A stretch of DNA of 64,000 nt, taken from assembly GCA_037013495.1 (NCBI GenBank), contig CM072801.1, positions 17,723,501 to 17,787,500 on the forward strand, in the 5' to 3' direction. How positions within the stretch are numbered: the stretch's first letter is position 1; every line of letters begins with the position of its first letter. The position numbers and the translations under genes are program-made. The notes under the pieces are model-generated. The model did no database searches. It was not told where the DNA came from and was given only the letters and a program-made list of their open reading frames with translations. Origin of the DNA: Hippophae tibetana (lineage: Eukaryota; Streptophyta; Magnoliopsida; Rosales; Elaeagnaceae). Positions 42,241 to 55,466 of this stretch are shown piece after piece.

Positions 42241-43329
42241 ATCCCAGGAACATGTGTTTTTATTTATTCTATTCATTATTAAATTTCTTAGCATATTCTT
42301 AATTAATTAAAAAAATAATTTATCTTTAAGCGAGAATAAAATAATAATCCAAACATTTTAAGGTTTTTCAAATAATAATTGGAATCCAACTTCTCCGGAA
42401 AAGTTGGATTTATATCTATCATTTATATAATTTATAATTATAAATAATTTTTAAAAAATATTTATTAATAATATCGTATCATATTATTTATGATTTTTAT
42501 AATAAATAATATTTAAAAAATAAATTACATTTTATATAATTTTAATATTTTTGTTAAAATATTAATTTTTGTGATTAAAATATATATATATATATATTAA
42601 GTTTTCTTACTTAATATTAAAATAAAATAATTATAATTATCAAATACGAAAATAAGTATTTTGTGAAAATAATATTAGAACAATATAATCGCGTTTTAAC
42701 TTTAACATAAAAATATTATATTAATATAATTTTTTAAAATTAAATTAAACAATTCACATATGGAACTCTTGATCATACATTTTATATATCATGATATTTT
42801 AATGTCGGCAAATTAAATAGATCGGACTATAATTTTTTCTTAACCAATCCTTTTTTTTAAGCAAATAAACTAATACATTACTTTTAATTTAAGGATTTAA
42901 ACAAAACCAATAACATAATCTAATATTTGCAAAGTCTGAAACACTTTTCTTAAAAATAAAATAAAAAAATTCTTTGCCTTCTTTTAAATTTATTTATTTT
43001 ACCTTTTTTTCAGTTAAAACTTAAATTACAGCAACTCGCCGACGTCAATGGAAAATTGGATTTGTCTCAAGTTGTGATAATCGGATTTTTTTTCTTCTCC
43101 TTAGAATGTGTGGTTGTTTCTCTCCGACAAAGACTAAGAAAACTTTCTTTAACACAAACTTGTGATCTCAAAATTCAAGCTTAATCTTTTAAACAAAATA
43201 GGATATATATCTTCTTTTTTTGGTGGCATACGAATGGAATATAAGAATATCCTCTTCTTTATAACATAATTTTTTATATAGAAATCAATTTTCATGATTT
43301 CGATTTCTAAAATTAGGATTTAGGGTTTG
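42241..43329. other. AT-rich intergenic stretch, nothing recognised
   Basis: A (TA)n run occurs near 42582-42597. No coding region is supported on either strand. Confidence 0.45.
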
Positions 43330-43336
43330 TAACGAG

Positions 43337-43658
43337 TAGAGGTGTCCATAAACCTAATCGGACCGGTACGACCGATTTTACATATCAAACGATCTTGTTC
43401 AATTTGTACTAATTTTAAACTGTTTGAACCAGACCGGACCGGTTTAATAATATGTTAAAAATTTCACATTATTCTTCATTAAATATATAAAAAATCGAAC
43501 CAAATCAGTCCGAACCATTTTATAAATCAAACGATCCGATCCAATTTTTATTACTTAAAACTATTCCAAACGGTACAATCCGAGTAATATAAACAGTACA
43601 GTTTAATTAAAAAAATTTAACCAAAATTTGACCGAATTGAACCGTTGGACACCCCTAA
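43337..43658. mobile_element. hAT-like MITE (322 bp) with 7-bp target duplication
   Basis: Ends are inverted: left TAGAGGTGTCCA, right (reverse) TTAGGGGTGTCCA. The element is flanked by TAACGAG at 43330-43336 and 43659-43665 (8 bp with one mismatch: G/ATAACGAG). The interior is rich in ccggaccggtt-type motifs in both orientations and has no ORF. TAGGGGTGTCCA-like ends and an about 8-bp duplication are typical of plant hAT MITEs. Confidence 0.8.
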
Positions 43659-44259
43659 TAACGAGGTACAAACAGTGGGTGATGTGGAGAAATGGTGAAC
43701 TAAACTTCTATTTTCACAATTATTGAAAAATCTTTAATTCTTTGATACAATTTAATAGTCTCAAAACATATGTTTTTTTAATCGAACAGTAAAACATATG
43801 TTTTTGTATAATATAACAGTAAAACAATATATGTTTTAAGAATAGTTAAAAATGAAATCAAGTAATTAAGTCATATAAAAATTGGAGAATTTTTTTAATT
43901 ATTTGATAAAAATTATGGCGTGTTTGTTACTCTCTTTCTCTCCTTTGAACACATACATGAGAAATTTAACACAAGTTTTTGAAATAAAAAAAAAAAACAT
44001 ACGTTCTTTTAATAAACAATTGCTTTCAATGAATTATGTCTTTAACTGATATTCCTATTTAATAATAATTAAGAAAGAAGTATGATATTCTTGATAATAT
44101 GAAGTCGTAAAGTTATTTAAATTTGTTTACAGAACAATGCTAATCAAGTAGTTCATCTTTTAGCTTCTTGGGAAGCTGCAACATGCTTTAGACAATTTCA
44201 CTTTTTGTATTTATCTAGAGTTTCTCTATCACTATCAGGCGGTTATATATTTATCTAGA

Positions 44260-45800
44260 GTTTTATATATATTAATAATTATTTTTTATGGAAAAAATTA
44301 AAAAAAATTAAAAAACTCTTAAAATATTTGATTCTATCCATAATAGTTAATATAATTTATAATCAAAATTTGAAAAGACTCATATACATGATAGTAATTA
44401 TGTATTATTATGATATTAATAGGTAAAATCAAGTTTTTACTTAATATGTGTTAAATTAGTGTACTTAGATAAAGGTTCATAGTAAGTATTAATATATTTT
44501 TTATATAACATAATTTAATTATTTTAATTTTAAATAATTTATTTTTTAATTTATATTTAGTATAAAAGTAATTGATTATACATGAATAAATTTATAATTT
44601 ATAAATTATCTCTTAGTGAAAATTTAGAAAAAATATATCAAAAGATTCATGATCATTATAATAATTGTCTATTATTATGAAATTAAAATCAAAAATCAAA
44701 AATCTTATAAATATGTATTAAATTTTAATTTATTTTCTAAATTATATATAGTATAAAAAATTAATTATATGTATTATTAATTCCCTTTTAGTGAAAATCA
44801 AAATCAAAACACTACTAAAATATTTAATTATATATAAAAGGCTTAATGAAATTGATAATTAACATAAATCAAAAGAAAATAAAGATACGGTGAAAAGTAG
44901 GAAAGATATAGAAATACTTAGTCTCCTTGGATGGTAAACAATGGATGGATTTGATAAGAGATGTCTTTGTCTTTGCTTACTAACATTATAATAAATATTT
45001 ATTATTACGTAATTAAAAAGAAAATTAAAATTATTCAAAATATGTGTTAAATTAATATACTTAAAAATATATATAGTGTATTTTCTCATATAACATAATT
45101 TAATTATAATTTTATTTAGTAAATTTATATTTTAAATTATATTAATTGTAAAAAAATAATTAATTATATATATTAACTATCTAAAATTAAAAGGAAAAAA
45201 ACCCTCATTAAATAATTGATTATACATAAATAAATTTAAATTTTATAAATTCTCTTTTAATGAAAATTTTAAAATAAAAAATAAAAAAAACTTATGATTA
45301 TTATAATAATTTTTTATTATTATGGAATTAAATAAGAAAACCAAAAGTTTTATTAATATGTATTAGAATTTAATTTATTTTTTAAATTATATTTAATATA
45401 AAAATAATTAACATATATTAATAATTATCTTTTACTCGAAAAATAAAAATAAACTTATGATCATTATAATAATTGTTTATTATTACGAAATTAAAATAAA
45501 AAATTAAAAGTCTCATAAATATGTTAAATATTACTTTATTTTCTAAATTATATTTAGTGTAAATAATTGATTATATGTACTAATAAGTATCTTTTAGTGG
45601 AAGTATTAAATGAAAAATTAAAATACTCATAAAATATTTGATTCTATATGAAATAATTGTTGAAATTAACAATTAAAAAGAAATAAAAAGACTCATAAAT
45701 ATTATAATAATTATCTATTATTATAAAATTAGGAGAAAAAATCAAAATTTTCTTAAATATATACTAAATTAGTATACTTAAAAAATTACAATTTATAAAA
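44260..45800. repeat. Degenerate AT-rich tandem-like repeat field
   Basis: A block close to cattataataattgtctatt followed by attatgaaattaaaa recurs near 44655, 44985, 45300, 45462 and 45700, with a weaker copy near 44395. Each is followed by a ttaaattttaatttattttc-like and a cttttagtgaaaat-like block. Spacing varies (about 160-330 bp), so units have gained and lost pieces. No ORF. Confidence 0.65.
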
Positions 45801-48599
45801 TATTATTGAAAAATTATAAAAAGAGAACTTTGCTTTTTACTTGCTCCTAAAAACTACAATGATGTTCAATAGTTTTAGAATTTTAATAATTTTTACATAT
45901 TTTTCTTTTAAGTTTTAATTATATATATATATATATATATTGTGATAAGTAAAATGATATCAAAGTAATTATCTATTTTATGTTTTAGTTTGTAATGTAT
46001 TATATAGTTGCATTAAGTATACAATAATAAATATGAATTTTGAGTAATAAATAAAGGTACATGTAATTAATAAATTTTAAAAATAAAAATCAATAAATAT
46101 TATTGATATTGTTTGTTATTCTGTGTCTTAGTATGAGTTTGATTATTATACATATTTTTACTTTATTTTATTTTTAATTTTGATTTTGATTTTTTTTATT
46201 TTACACACTTTTTACTTTTTGAATTAATACCGTCACCAAATAGATAAGTAAAAATCTCATCTAAGATAACAAAAAACTAAGTAATTATTTATTAAATCTT
46301 TATATATCATCTAAATTAATTACAATATATGATAATTAATTAAAATATTTTAAATTAAATTTTTCAACTTGCAATGTATATTTTATTAGCTATTTTACGT
46401 ATCTTTGAGAGTTGAGACGGAAAATTTATTACTTGTACTGTATATCTTAAAAAAGTATTAAAATTTGCGTGTACGTTACGTGGTTAACTGCCTTAATACC
46501 CTTCCATAATTTATACAAATCCTGATTATTGTTTTTTTTTTCTTTTGTTTATATGAATTATATATTTATTTTGGAAGTTTTTTCATTAATTAGATGCATA
46601 TGAAACGACAGTTGTGTGTACTTGTGATTTATTTATTTTCAAAGAGTTGCTATATATAATATAAATATTAATCAACCATCTTACTTATAATTTGACCAAT
46701 TTACTATTTTTTAATTTTCACTTTATTTCTTTTATTTTTTATTCTAATTTAATCTATTTATTTTTTAATTTTTATATATTTAGTCTAACATTTAAAATCA
46801 ATTACAAATTAAACTTCAATATTGTAAAAAAAAAATAAGTGTATTAAAGTGTAATTTTTTTAAAATAATGGATCAAATTATAAGAAATGAGTAAAAAAAT
46901 TAAAGTTCAAAAATTAAAAATAAATTGACCAATTTAAAAGAAAAATAAAAGCAATCAAAGCATAAAATTTAGAAAATTTTAGTAACCATTTTTATAGTCC
47001 ATATATACTCCGTCCTATAAAATATGCGAGATATATATTCTCAAAGTAGATGCTTATAAATATGAAGCATATTTGACAATAAATAAATATATCTCTCAAG
47101 TTTTTTATTATTAAAATATGGAATATTAAGTCAATCCAATCAGGAATAATTCGATATGGTTCTTTTAAGAAAAAAAGGGTTTTAAGTATTAGATTCCTCA
47201 ACCTTAAGAATATAATAAAGATGAAATAAGTACGAGAACTTACATATGGTTTTAGTAATAGAGTGATGAGAATTTCCCTTCTCTCTCTCATTTTTTTTAA
47301 TAATGTTTTGAATAAATTGTCAGCTAAATAGTAAAGAAGGCAATAGGTATATCAAAATGTCTTCACACTCTCCCATCTAACCTCTTAACGAGTAACTTAT
47401 TGTTATTAGCAAACATAGTTAAATTCATGGGAATATATCCAACAAAAAATTGTATACAAATTATTAATTTAGAAAATTTGTAAGATAATTATCAATTTTA
47501 GGTAACTCAATTCTAATGATACAAAATCAACATGAAGTTAACAATATCGATCTTGTAGATACTTTAGTTTTATATTTGTAAAACTTTCACAAAAATATGA
47601 ATCATTTTATAGAAAATGACAGATATATTTTCAAGATCGATCTAAGAAAAGAATATACGTGATTTTTAATTTATTATTTAAACTTTTAAAAACGAAATTA
47701 AAATCTAAACATTTTGTCATGATATTTTGATTTGTGTTTCATAATCTAATAACATACAAAATAAACATAAATGTGGATTCAATAAACAATAATACAATTT
47801 TTTATCATTCATAACAATAAAGTATTTATGAATATAATAATTAAGTTAATTATGTTTGCTCATAATATTTAGGTTATTAAAGATATAAATTGATATTTAT
47901 TGATTTTTTTTCTTTTTGTTATGAAAGTATTTTTAGGCAGGCTCAAATTCTTTTGTTTAATATTAATTAACTAATATCTTTAGACGGGCCTATTAATTAG
48001 TGAAGTATTACATTTCGGCTTTATTTTTAAGAAAATTACAAAACATTTGATCACAACTTTAAGTGAAGTCAGTTAATTAGATTTTATTCAAGGTATCCAA
48101 ATTAAACCTAACAATTTAATATCCGAGTACTAACTTTCAAGTTTTAAAACCATTACTAAAAATATGTTATCAATACATTTTCGAATAATAATTCTTATAA
48201 AAACTTTTGAAATAGAGTTTCACTCTAACTACTGGGTAATTGTACCAACAAATAAAATGACACTACTATAAATCAGACCGAATAATTAAACATTAAAATC
48301 TAATTTTCAGATTTAAGTTTGTAATGAAAAATAATATATTTCTATCTAACATCCTTAATATAAAATTTTGAATAAAAACAAAATCGATTTATTTTATAGA
48401 AATATTTTAGTTATTTAATATTTCGCAAGCATAACAATGTTATTATTATATCATATTTATAAATAGCATCCATGTTAAATTTAATCAAGTGTAAATAATT
48501 TATTTTAAAATTATACCTCAAAAGAATTCTTATAAAACTTTTATGATAATTCTGTTTCTCGAAAACCTCCAAACGGATTTTCATTTCCATTTATTGAAT
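45801..48599. other. AT-rich intergenic stretch, nothing recognised
   Basis: Long low-complexity AT-rich DNA with a (TA)n run near 45920-45940. The ORF at 46992-47291 shows no family resemblance and is probably chance. Confidence 0.45.
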
Positions 48600-49223
48600 C
48601 AAAAACTAGAAATTCACAAAAATATAACTAATTCTTTTCAAAAATAGAAGAACTTTAAACCTAAAAAAACTAAAAAAAAATAGGAAACCTTTCTAGAGAG
48701 ATAAAACTAGAGAGAGAAAAGTTGAGAAATTGTGTTTTTTGGATGATTTTTACAATGGGGAGATGATCCTTTTATAGGTGAGGAAAAGGTAAAAAAGTGG
48801 GAAAATATCTTGAAATTTGATCTTGGACGCATTTGGACAGGTTATCATACGTGTGGGGCGAGATTTGCGGGGGGATGGGTTCCGACATGCGTTGGCGCCC
48901 ACGGGAACTCTTGGGACTCAGCGTGACATGCGCGGGACTAGGTAGATGGGCATGTGAGGCAAGCAATACTTGACATTTTTTATCGTTTTGTCCAATTTTT
49001 TCAATTTTTTATCAACATATTTGTGATGTATTGCTTTTAGTATTTTTTTTCGAGTCTTTAAATTATTTTTGAACGAAAATACTTAAAAATCATTAAAAAT
49101 ACTTGTGATTCTGAAAAGACAAATTGATATAAAAATATGATAAAATCATACAAATATAAATTTATTTAATCAATTAAAATATATTAAATTATGGCAATTT
49201 TAGTGCTTTTTAAGCACTCATCA
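48600..49223 (-). repeat. Putative LTR (solo or orphan) with a GC-rich core
   Basis: The minus strand begins TGATGAGTGCTTAAAAAGC at 49223, an end style seen in plant LTRs. The region holds a GC-rich island at 48825-48960 that contrasts with the AT-rich surroundings, and a TATA-like cttttataggtg near 48770. The other end and a target duplication were not found. Confidence 0.4.
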
Positions 49224-51229
49224 AGTCTATTTTGATTTCATGATATATGGCTTGATCATCCTACTTTATTTGACTTAGTATTTGCTACCCGGTTAACTCC
49301 TACCAGGCTAGTCCCGTGTCGTGGCAGAGATACACAAGTTTTTTAAACGGATCTAAATAATGCATATTTTTGTTTATTAAATATTAAATATAAGGCACAC
49401 AAACTAGACACATAAAATTATAATATAACAATATGAAGCCCATTTGAACACATTGAAATTTTAGATTTCAATTCTCATTTACAAATGTATGAGTTGAGTT
49501 GAATAAAAACCTAAAATCTATTATAGGCATAATTCATACTCCAAAATCTATTATAGGGATAATTCATATTTATGTAAATTTAACCCATAGTTATAATTGA
49601 TATTTTTAATATAGAGCAAGTCATTGCTATTATTTTAATCATAATTGTATATCTTATAAAATATCTTAATATAATTATTCAATAGATTGAGTCATTATCT
49701 TTTTTTTAATATGAATATCATTAAATGTAATAATAGATAAGTAAATGTAGTAATGAATAATTAAGAGCTTTTTACAAATTATAATAATCTAGAAGAAAAA
49801 TAAAACATGATGCTAATGAACGCTTGAAAAACATTAATATTATGTTATTTATTAGCACTTAAATGTTATAAATAGATTTGAGTTTGTATGACTTTATCAT
49901 TATTTAAGCATATCTATATATTCAAAATCACTGTTATGTTTTGTTGTTTTTAGGGTATTTTTAGATTCAAATTAATTCAAAAGATAAACACTTAAAGAAT
50001 TTATTTGAAGAACTCATGTTAAAATTTAAAAGAATAATAGAATAACACATGTAAAGCTTACATGTAATCCAACAAGTTTGTAAGATGTGAAATATAAAGT
50101 GGAAACAGGTAACGCGGGTAGCAGTATGGATTATAGTGGGCCACGATGCATTTCATTTTGTTCAAAATCAAATTCAAGTAGCGAGATATGTGTTATGGCT
50201 ATGGAAACATTAGGTCGTAAGGTGACCTTCTCGGAATTGATTTGATGCCTTGCAAATGAGACACAAACTGCGATGAAGGAAACATTTGGGTTAGAACAAA
50301 GTGATTTTTTCCTCACGATCTCCTTTTCTAGCCCATTTTTCAACTATAAATAAGAGTTATTTAGACATATAAGAATCACATGTTTCTATATAATTTCAAA
50401 TAGAATTTAGTTTTTATTTTTTAGTTTTTCATTAATTTCTTTTATATATAATTTAGATTAAAGTAATATAGATAAGAGGCAATTAAAGGTAGTTATTCGA
50501 CATCAAGCGATACAAAATCATTGTTGTAATCTAGGGAATATTATGAAGATTAATAATTCTTTTGTAGAGTAAAATACATATGTCTATTTATCTTTGGGAT
50601 AAAAATCTAATTTGTATTCTTATTTTTTAGTAAACAATGTTGTATTTTTTTTTATTTTTTATAAACTAATTTACTGATAATTCATTATTTTTAAAATGTC
50701 TGATTGATCGTGATAGTGAAATTTTAGTTATGTTGATATGTTTGTAATACGTACCTTCTAGGCAAACAACCCTAGGAACTCATGAACTCAAAGAAATATG
50801 AACAATTGATTTGTTAGGAACGTGTTGAAAATGATCAAATTAGACCTCTAAGGAAACAAAGTCCTTAAAACTCTAACCGTGAGACCTCACAAATGATCAT
50901 CACTCCCTTTGATAAGTCGAATTCAAGCATTCAATCAAGAATATAAGAAGGCAAAGCAAAAAGCTTTCTGAAATAAATTTGATAAGTGCTAAAAGGTTAT
51001 CCTTCCAAATTACCTAGCTCCTCCATTTTTACAAGTAATAAACCCTAAAGAAAAAACCCTAAATGAAAATGGCCTATTTAGTTGTGGATTGGACCTAATC
51101 ATTCCCTAAAAAATAAAAGACTAAAAGGACTTATGATAAATAAAACATAAAAGGTTCACAATTAACTAAAACAAAAATTTATTTCCAAATTAATCATTGC
51201 ATCTAGCTTTATCTTCCAATTCTATCTCT
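49224..51229. other. Intergenic, nothing firm
   Basis: No gene supported. A less AT-rich patch near 50100-50345 has a minus-strand ORF of 70 codons without recognisable homology. The stretch 49270-49345 contains ctagtcccgtgtcgtggcag and may belong to the neighbouring LTR element. Confidence 0.4.
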
Positions 51230-52810
51230 TGCATAAAAAGATAATAGATCATCCTTGGTAAAGCTTTGAAATCTTAAAATTTAGTTTTAGAATATTCTAG
51301 CACAACCTCTTTGTATTGCACTTTCATGATAAAGCCTTGCAAAGCTTCTTTCATCCTCTTTGTCTTTGCCCTGGTCATTGGACTGTCAATTCCTTGCAAA
51401 GGATCTTATGAATATTTGAAAATATTAACTTGGTTAATACATTGATCTCCATTATTCCCCTCCTTTTCGAAAATATTCTTCCTCAAATCACCTATATCAA
51501 ACAAAGATAAATCAATAACATTAAATGTTGCATTAACATTACCATATTCACTTGGCAAATCTAGCTTGTAGGCATTATCATTGATCCGTTCCAAGACTTG
51601 AAAAGGTCCATCTCCTTAAGGCTGAAATTTTTATTTCTATTGTATGGGAAACCTCTACTTACGTATGTGCGCCCAAACCTAATCCCTAGGTTGGAAAAAA
51701 ACCTTCAAACGCCCTTTTATTAACTTGTTTAGCATATTGCTCCTTCTTCCTTTCAATGTTGGCCCGAACTTTGATATGTAAATCCTTCACAAAATATTCA
51801 TTTTTCTTACCATCAAGATTAGCATGCTAATTAGTAAGCAAAGGTAAAATATCCACAAATGTTAAAGGATTAAAGTCATAAATATTTTCAAAAGGAGAAA
51901 ATGAAGAAGTAGAATGAATAGTCTTATTATATGCAAACTCAATATGTGGAAAACACTTATCCTATTACCTTAAATTATTTTAAATGATAGCATGCAACAA
52001 AGTAGTAAGTGTTCTATTAACTACTTTAGTTTGACCATCCCTTTGAGGATGTGCAACACTAGAAAATAACAATTTAGTTCCTAATTTATTCCATAAAGTG
52101 TGCCAAAAATGACTTAGGAACTTAACATCTCTATCACTAACAATTGTCTTAGGGAACCCATGCAAACGAACCACTTCTTTAAAGACCAAATCAGTAATAT
52201 GTGTTGTGTCATTGGTTTTAGAACATGCAATAAAATGAGCCATTTTACTAAACCTATCAACAACAAAAAATATGATATCCTTACCACTTTGAGTCCTTGG
52301 TAATCCTAAAACAAAATTCATAGATATATCAATCCATGGTTGATTAGGCACAAGTAAAAGGGTATACAAGCCATGTGATTTAACTTTAGATTTTATTTGC
52401 CAACATGTAATGAACTTTTCACAAACATATTTCACAACAGGCTTCATATTAGGCCAATAAAAATGCTCACGTAAAATATTTAAAGTCTTTATAACACTAA
52501 AGTAGGATAATTCAACACTACCCCAGTTAGGTTTTTTTTCTAAATAAGAAATTGGTTTAGAATCCTACATCAAAACAGCTCTTATGCCAATTTTGGATGC
52601 ATCACATTTTATCTCAAAAGCTTTATCAAAGTTAGGCAAACACAACAAAGATGCATTAGTTATCTTATCTTTTAACTTTTTAAAGCTCGATCGTGCACTT
52701 CATCCCACTTAAAAACAACATTCTTTTTGACAAGTTCATTCAAAGGTGCAATAATATAACTAAAATCTTTAACAAATCTTCTATAAAAACTTGCTAAACC
52801 ATTAAAACTT
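51230..52810 (-). mobile_element. Ty3/gypsy fragment (RNase H, integrase and C-terminal linker)
   Basis: Right to left on the minus strand: an RT/RNase H tail near 52560-52800 with [13 protein letters not shown] and CDASK-like blocks; integrase at 51980-52447 ([58 protein letters not shown]); and the integrase C-terminal block at 51406-51594 (ERINDNAYKLDLPSEYGNVN, FNVIDLSLF). The catalytic D of the VVDRFSKM and SDRD blocks is readable. No LTRs were seen. A decayed fragment of chromovirus-like order. Confidence 0.88.
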
Positions 52811-52814
52811 CAAA

Positions 52815-54900
52815 TTCAACTTTGATGCTATTTTCTCTTGTAATGATTATTATATTATTTTGTCTAAATATTGTGTAAAAAGTTGATATAAGTTTTAAAA
52901 ACTATTTCCTATCAATAAATCAACTCCTCTTTCTAGTTGATATATGGTACAAATATGAAATTTCTCATTATATTCTTATATTTGTATCTTTTAAGACTCT
53001 ATTAAGATTTATTGTAGTATTGTTAGCAATTCTTACAATTAAATCTTTAAATGCTTCTTTTTAGAGTTTCTTTGGGAATACATATACTCGCTCCTATAAC
53101 TACATATATATGTAGATGGTAAATTGTGTAACCTTTAAATTTCAATCCTACCTTAATATAAGTACTATTTGAATTTGTAATATTATACAAATTATTCATA
53201 TTTTGATGAAGAGTATTCATATTATGAGCATTCATATTTTGAATAAGTTATTTGCTCCTCAGTTTCTTGTAATAGATAAATACTACAAGTATTATCTATA
53301 TCTGATTTCTCGTTCCATTGTAAAAGCTTCTTATAAGATTTTTTCTTTTTGTAGAAATTATTTTTTTATGTTGAAACCTATTAGGTAATTCATTAGAGTA
53401 ATGTACTTCTTCATTACATATCCAACATCCCCATTTCTTTTACTTTGATAGGCAATAAATTTTGTTTTTTTTTATAGCTTATACATTTTTTTCCTAAAAT
53501 TATTTTGTATAAGATTCTTTGTTATATATTATCTTATATTTTTGAAAGTCATGTTTTCTAAATTTATATCTTTTGAATATTTTTATATATTTTTTTTATT
53601 TCATCATTTTGTTATGGTTTTATATAATGTTATAGGTAATTTCTAAAATAAATGTCCTTTTAAGTTTCTTACTTGATGAGTAGTAACTTATGATAATACC
53701 TTTTATGTTCACAAATAAAAGAATCTATATAGCATATGCCACTTGTTTTCATATTTGTTAAATGTCATTTGCCTTCCTGAATTTTTTTCACTAGTTTCAA
53801 TGATGTATCTACCTTTGTCATCTCCAATACATTCCTTGTATATTTCATTTACTACAATATCTAAGTATTCCCTACCTGTGTGATTATTCCCCTGTATTTG
53901 TAAGTGTTGTCGTTCTGTTAAATTTGTAAACCAAATTTTAACTTTGCTTGTTATTTTGTGAGCTACTAAGACTCTATAAATTGAAGGTTTGATTGTGTGG
54001 TTGGAAAAGTTGCATGATTATACTCATACCCCTAGAACACTCATTTAAAGCTTTTTTTCCTGTGTCTTATACAATCTAAATCTAAAAGATCAAATCTGAA
54101 GTTTAAATTTTGGTAGGATGCTTCCTCTAGTTCCCTAATATAATCATTCTTCTATTTTTGGTTGTTGTTTTATTCTATAAAGAAGTTCAGGTTCTTCTAG
54201 CCTTGACTTATTTCTTTCTTCTATATGTGGGTCAGATGTATCTTCTTAATAAGAAACTGGTAATGAAATTGGTTTCATATGATATTTTGATATCATATTT
54301 TCTAGTTCATAATTAGTTTCATTGATTATTATCGTCTCATCTTCCTCTTTGTTTGTACAAAGTTTTTCATTGTAATGTCTTCTTAGTTCTTCTATGTCCC
54401 TATTCTTAAGACTCATAAACTACTCTTATAATTATTTTCTATATTTCATTAAATTGGAATTATAGTTTTTCTTTATCTTTAGGTTTTTCCTCATTCTTTC
54501 TTTTCTTGTTCCTAGGTATCAATACATTTGATTTCTTAGGTGATTTTTATGTAATCCTACAAATATATCCAACTTGTAATCTATGATTTCATTATTCTTA
54601 ATTCTAATAATTTTTTATATGTCTTGTTGTAATTTCTTATTATAATCATATTTTTTTATTTCTTTTAGGAATTCTTTTTGTGTTTTCATTTATGTTTTGT
54701 ATAATCTGATTTTTGATTCTAGTATTATATTCATGTCTTTTGCTAAAAGAATTGAGGTTTTTATTGTTTTTATTTGTTTTTTTGATATATTTGTTAGGCT
54801 TTCATCAAAATCTAATTCTATATTCTATAATTTGTTTTTGAACATTATTGGAATAATAATGGTATCATATTCTTTCTAATATTATGTCATAGACTCATGT
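52815..54900 (-). mobile_element. Probable endogenous pararetrovirus (Caulimoviridae-like) remnant
   Basis: A long minus-strand region in which a protein-like reading runs through many stops. A zinc-knuckle of the CX2CX4HX4C type near 53400-53435 has lost its last cysteine. About 200 bp further on (53080-53110) lies an aspartic-protease-like block whose catalytic aspartate is replaced by valine. Knuckle followed by protease, with coat-like charged sequence upstream (53750-54500), fits a caulimovirid polyprotein better than copia or gypsy. RT was not found. It is heavily decayed and cannot be active. Confidence 0.5.
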
Positions 54901-55466
54901 TTTTATTATTTTAACTTCTTATTTTCAATCTATAACCTACTTAAAATTAATAAGTAAATAACGGTATCTTTTTAAATTTTCTACATGTTAAATACCGTTA
55001 GTTAAAGATTATTATAACAAAACGAATTGAAATAAAATAAAATAAAAATATAAAAAATAATTATTTATTTTTTTATAATAATAAAATTTAATTATTATAA
55101 AAAATAATTAAAGTAATAAATTTTTACAATTACAATAAATATATTCAAATGTACTATATCTCTACGATATACCTTACACTATAAGATAGAATGAACTTGT
55201 CAAACTCATATCATCGTAATCGGATCAACAACCCATTACAAACAAATTTTTTTTAAGAAAGAAAAAAAAAACCTTCCATTTCTGATTTTTCGCAGGCCGG
55301 CTGTACGCTTCCCCGCCACAAGTAACATGTACTAGCAATCCAATACTCAGTCTCTTTGGCATATCCTTCATTAACCTTCCAATATAAATTTTTTTCTCAG
55401 AAAATTATACAAATTCTCTGGGCTTCAACATATATTCAATTGGGTTATCTGTAAAATTCATCAAAA
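54901..55466. promoter_or_regulatory. Upstream region of the synaptotagmin-like gene
   Basis: AT-rich DNA to about 55260, then a more mixed stretch up to the start codon that probably includes the promoter and 5' UTR. No specific element can be assigned. Confidence 0.4.

Noticed and set aside
46992-47291. 99-codon minus-strand ORF
   Set aside because: Hydrophobic, low-complexity translation of AT-rich DNA without splice or family support.
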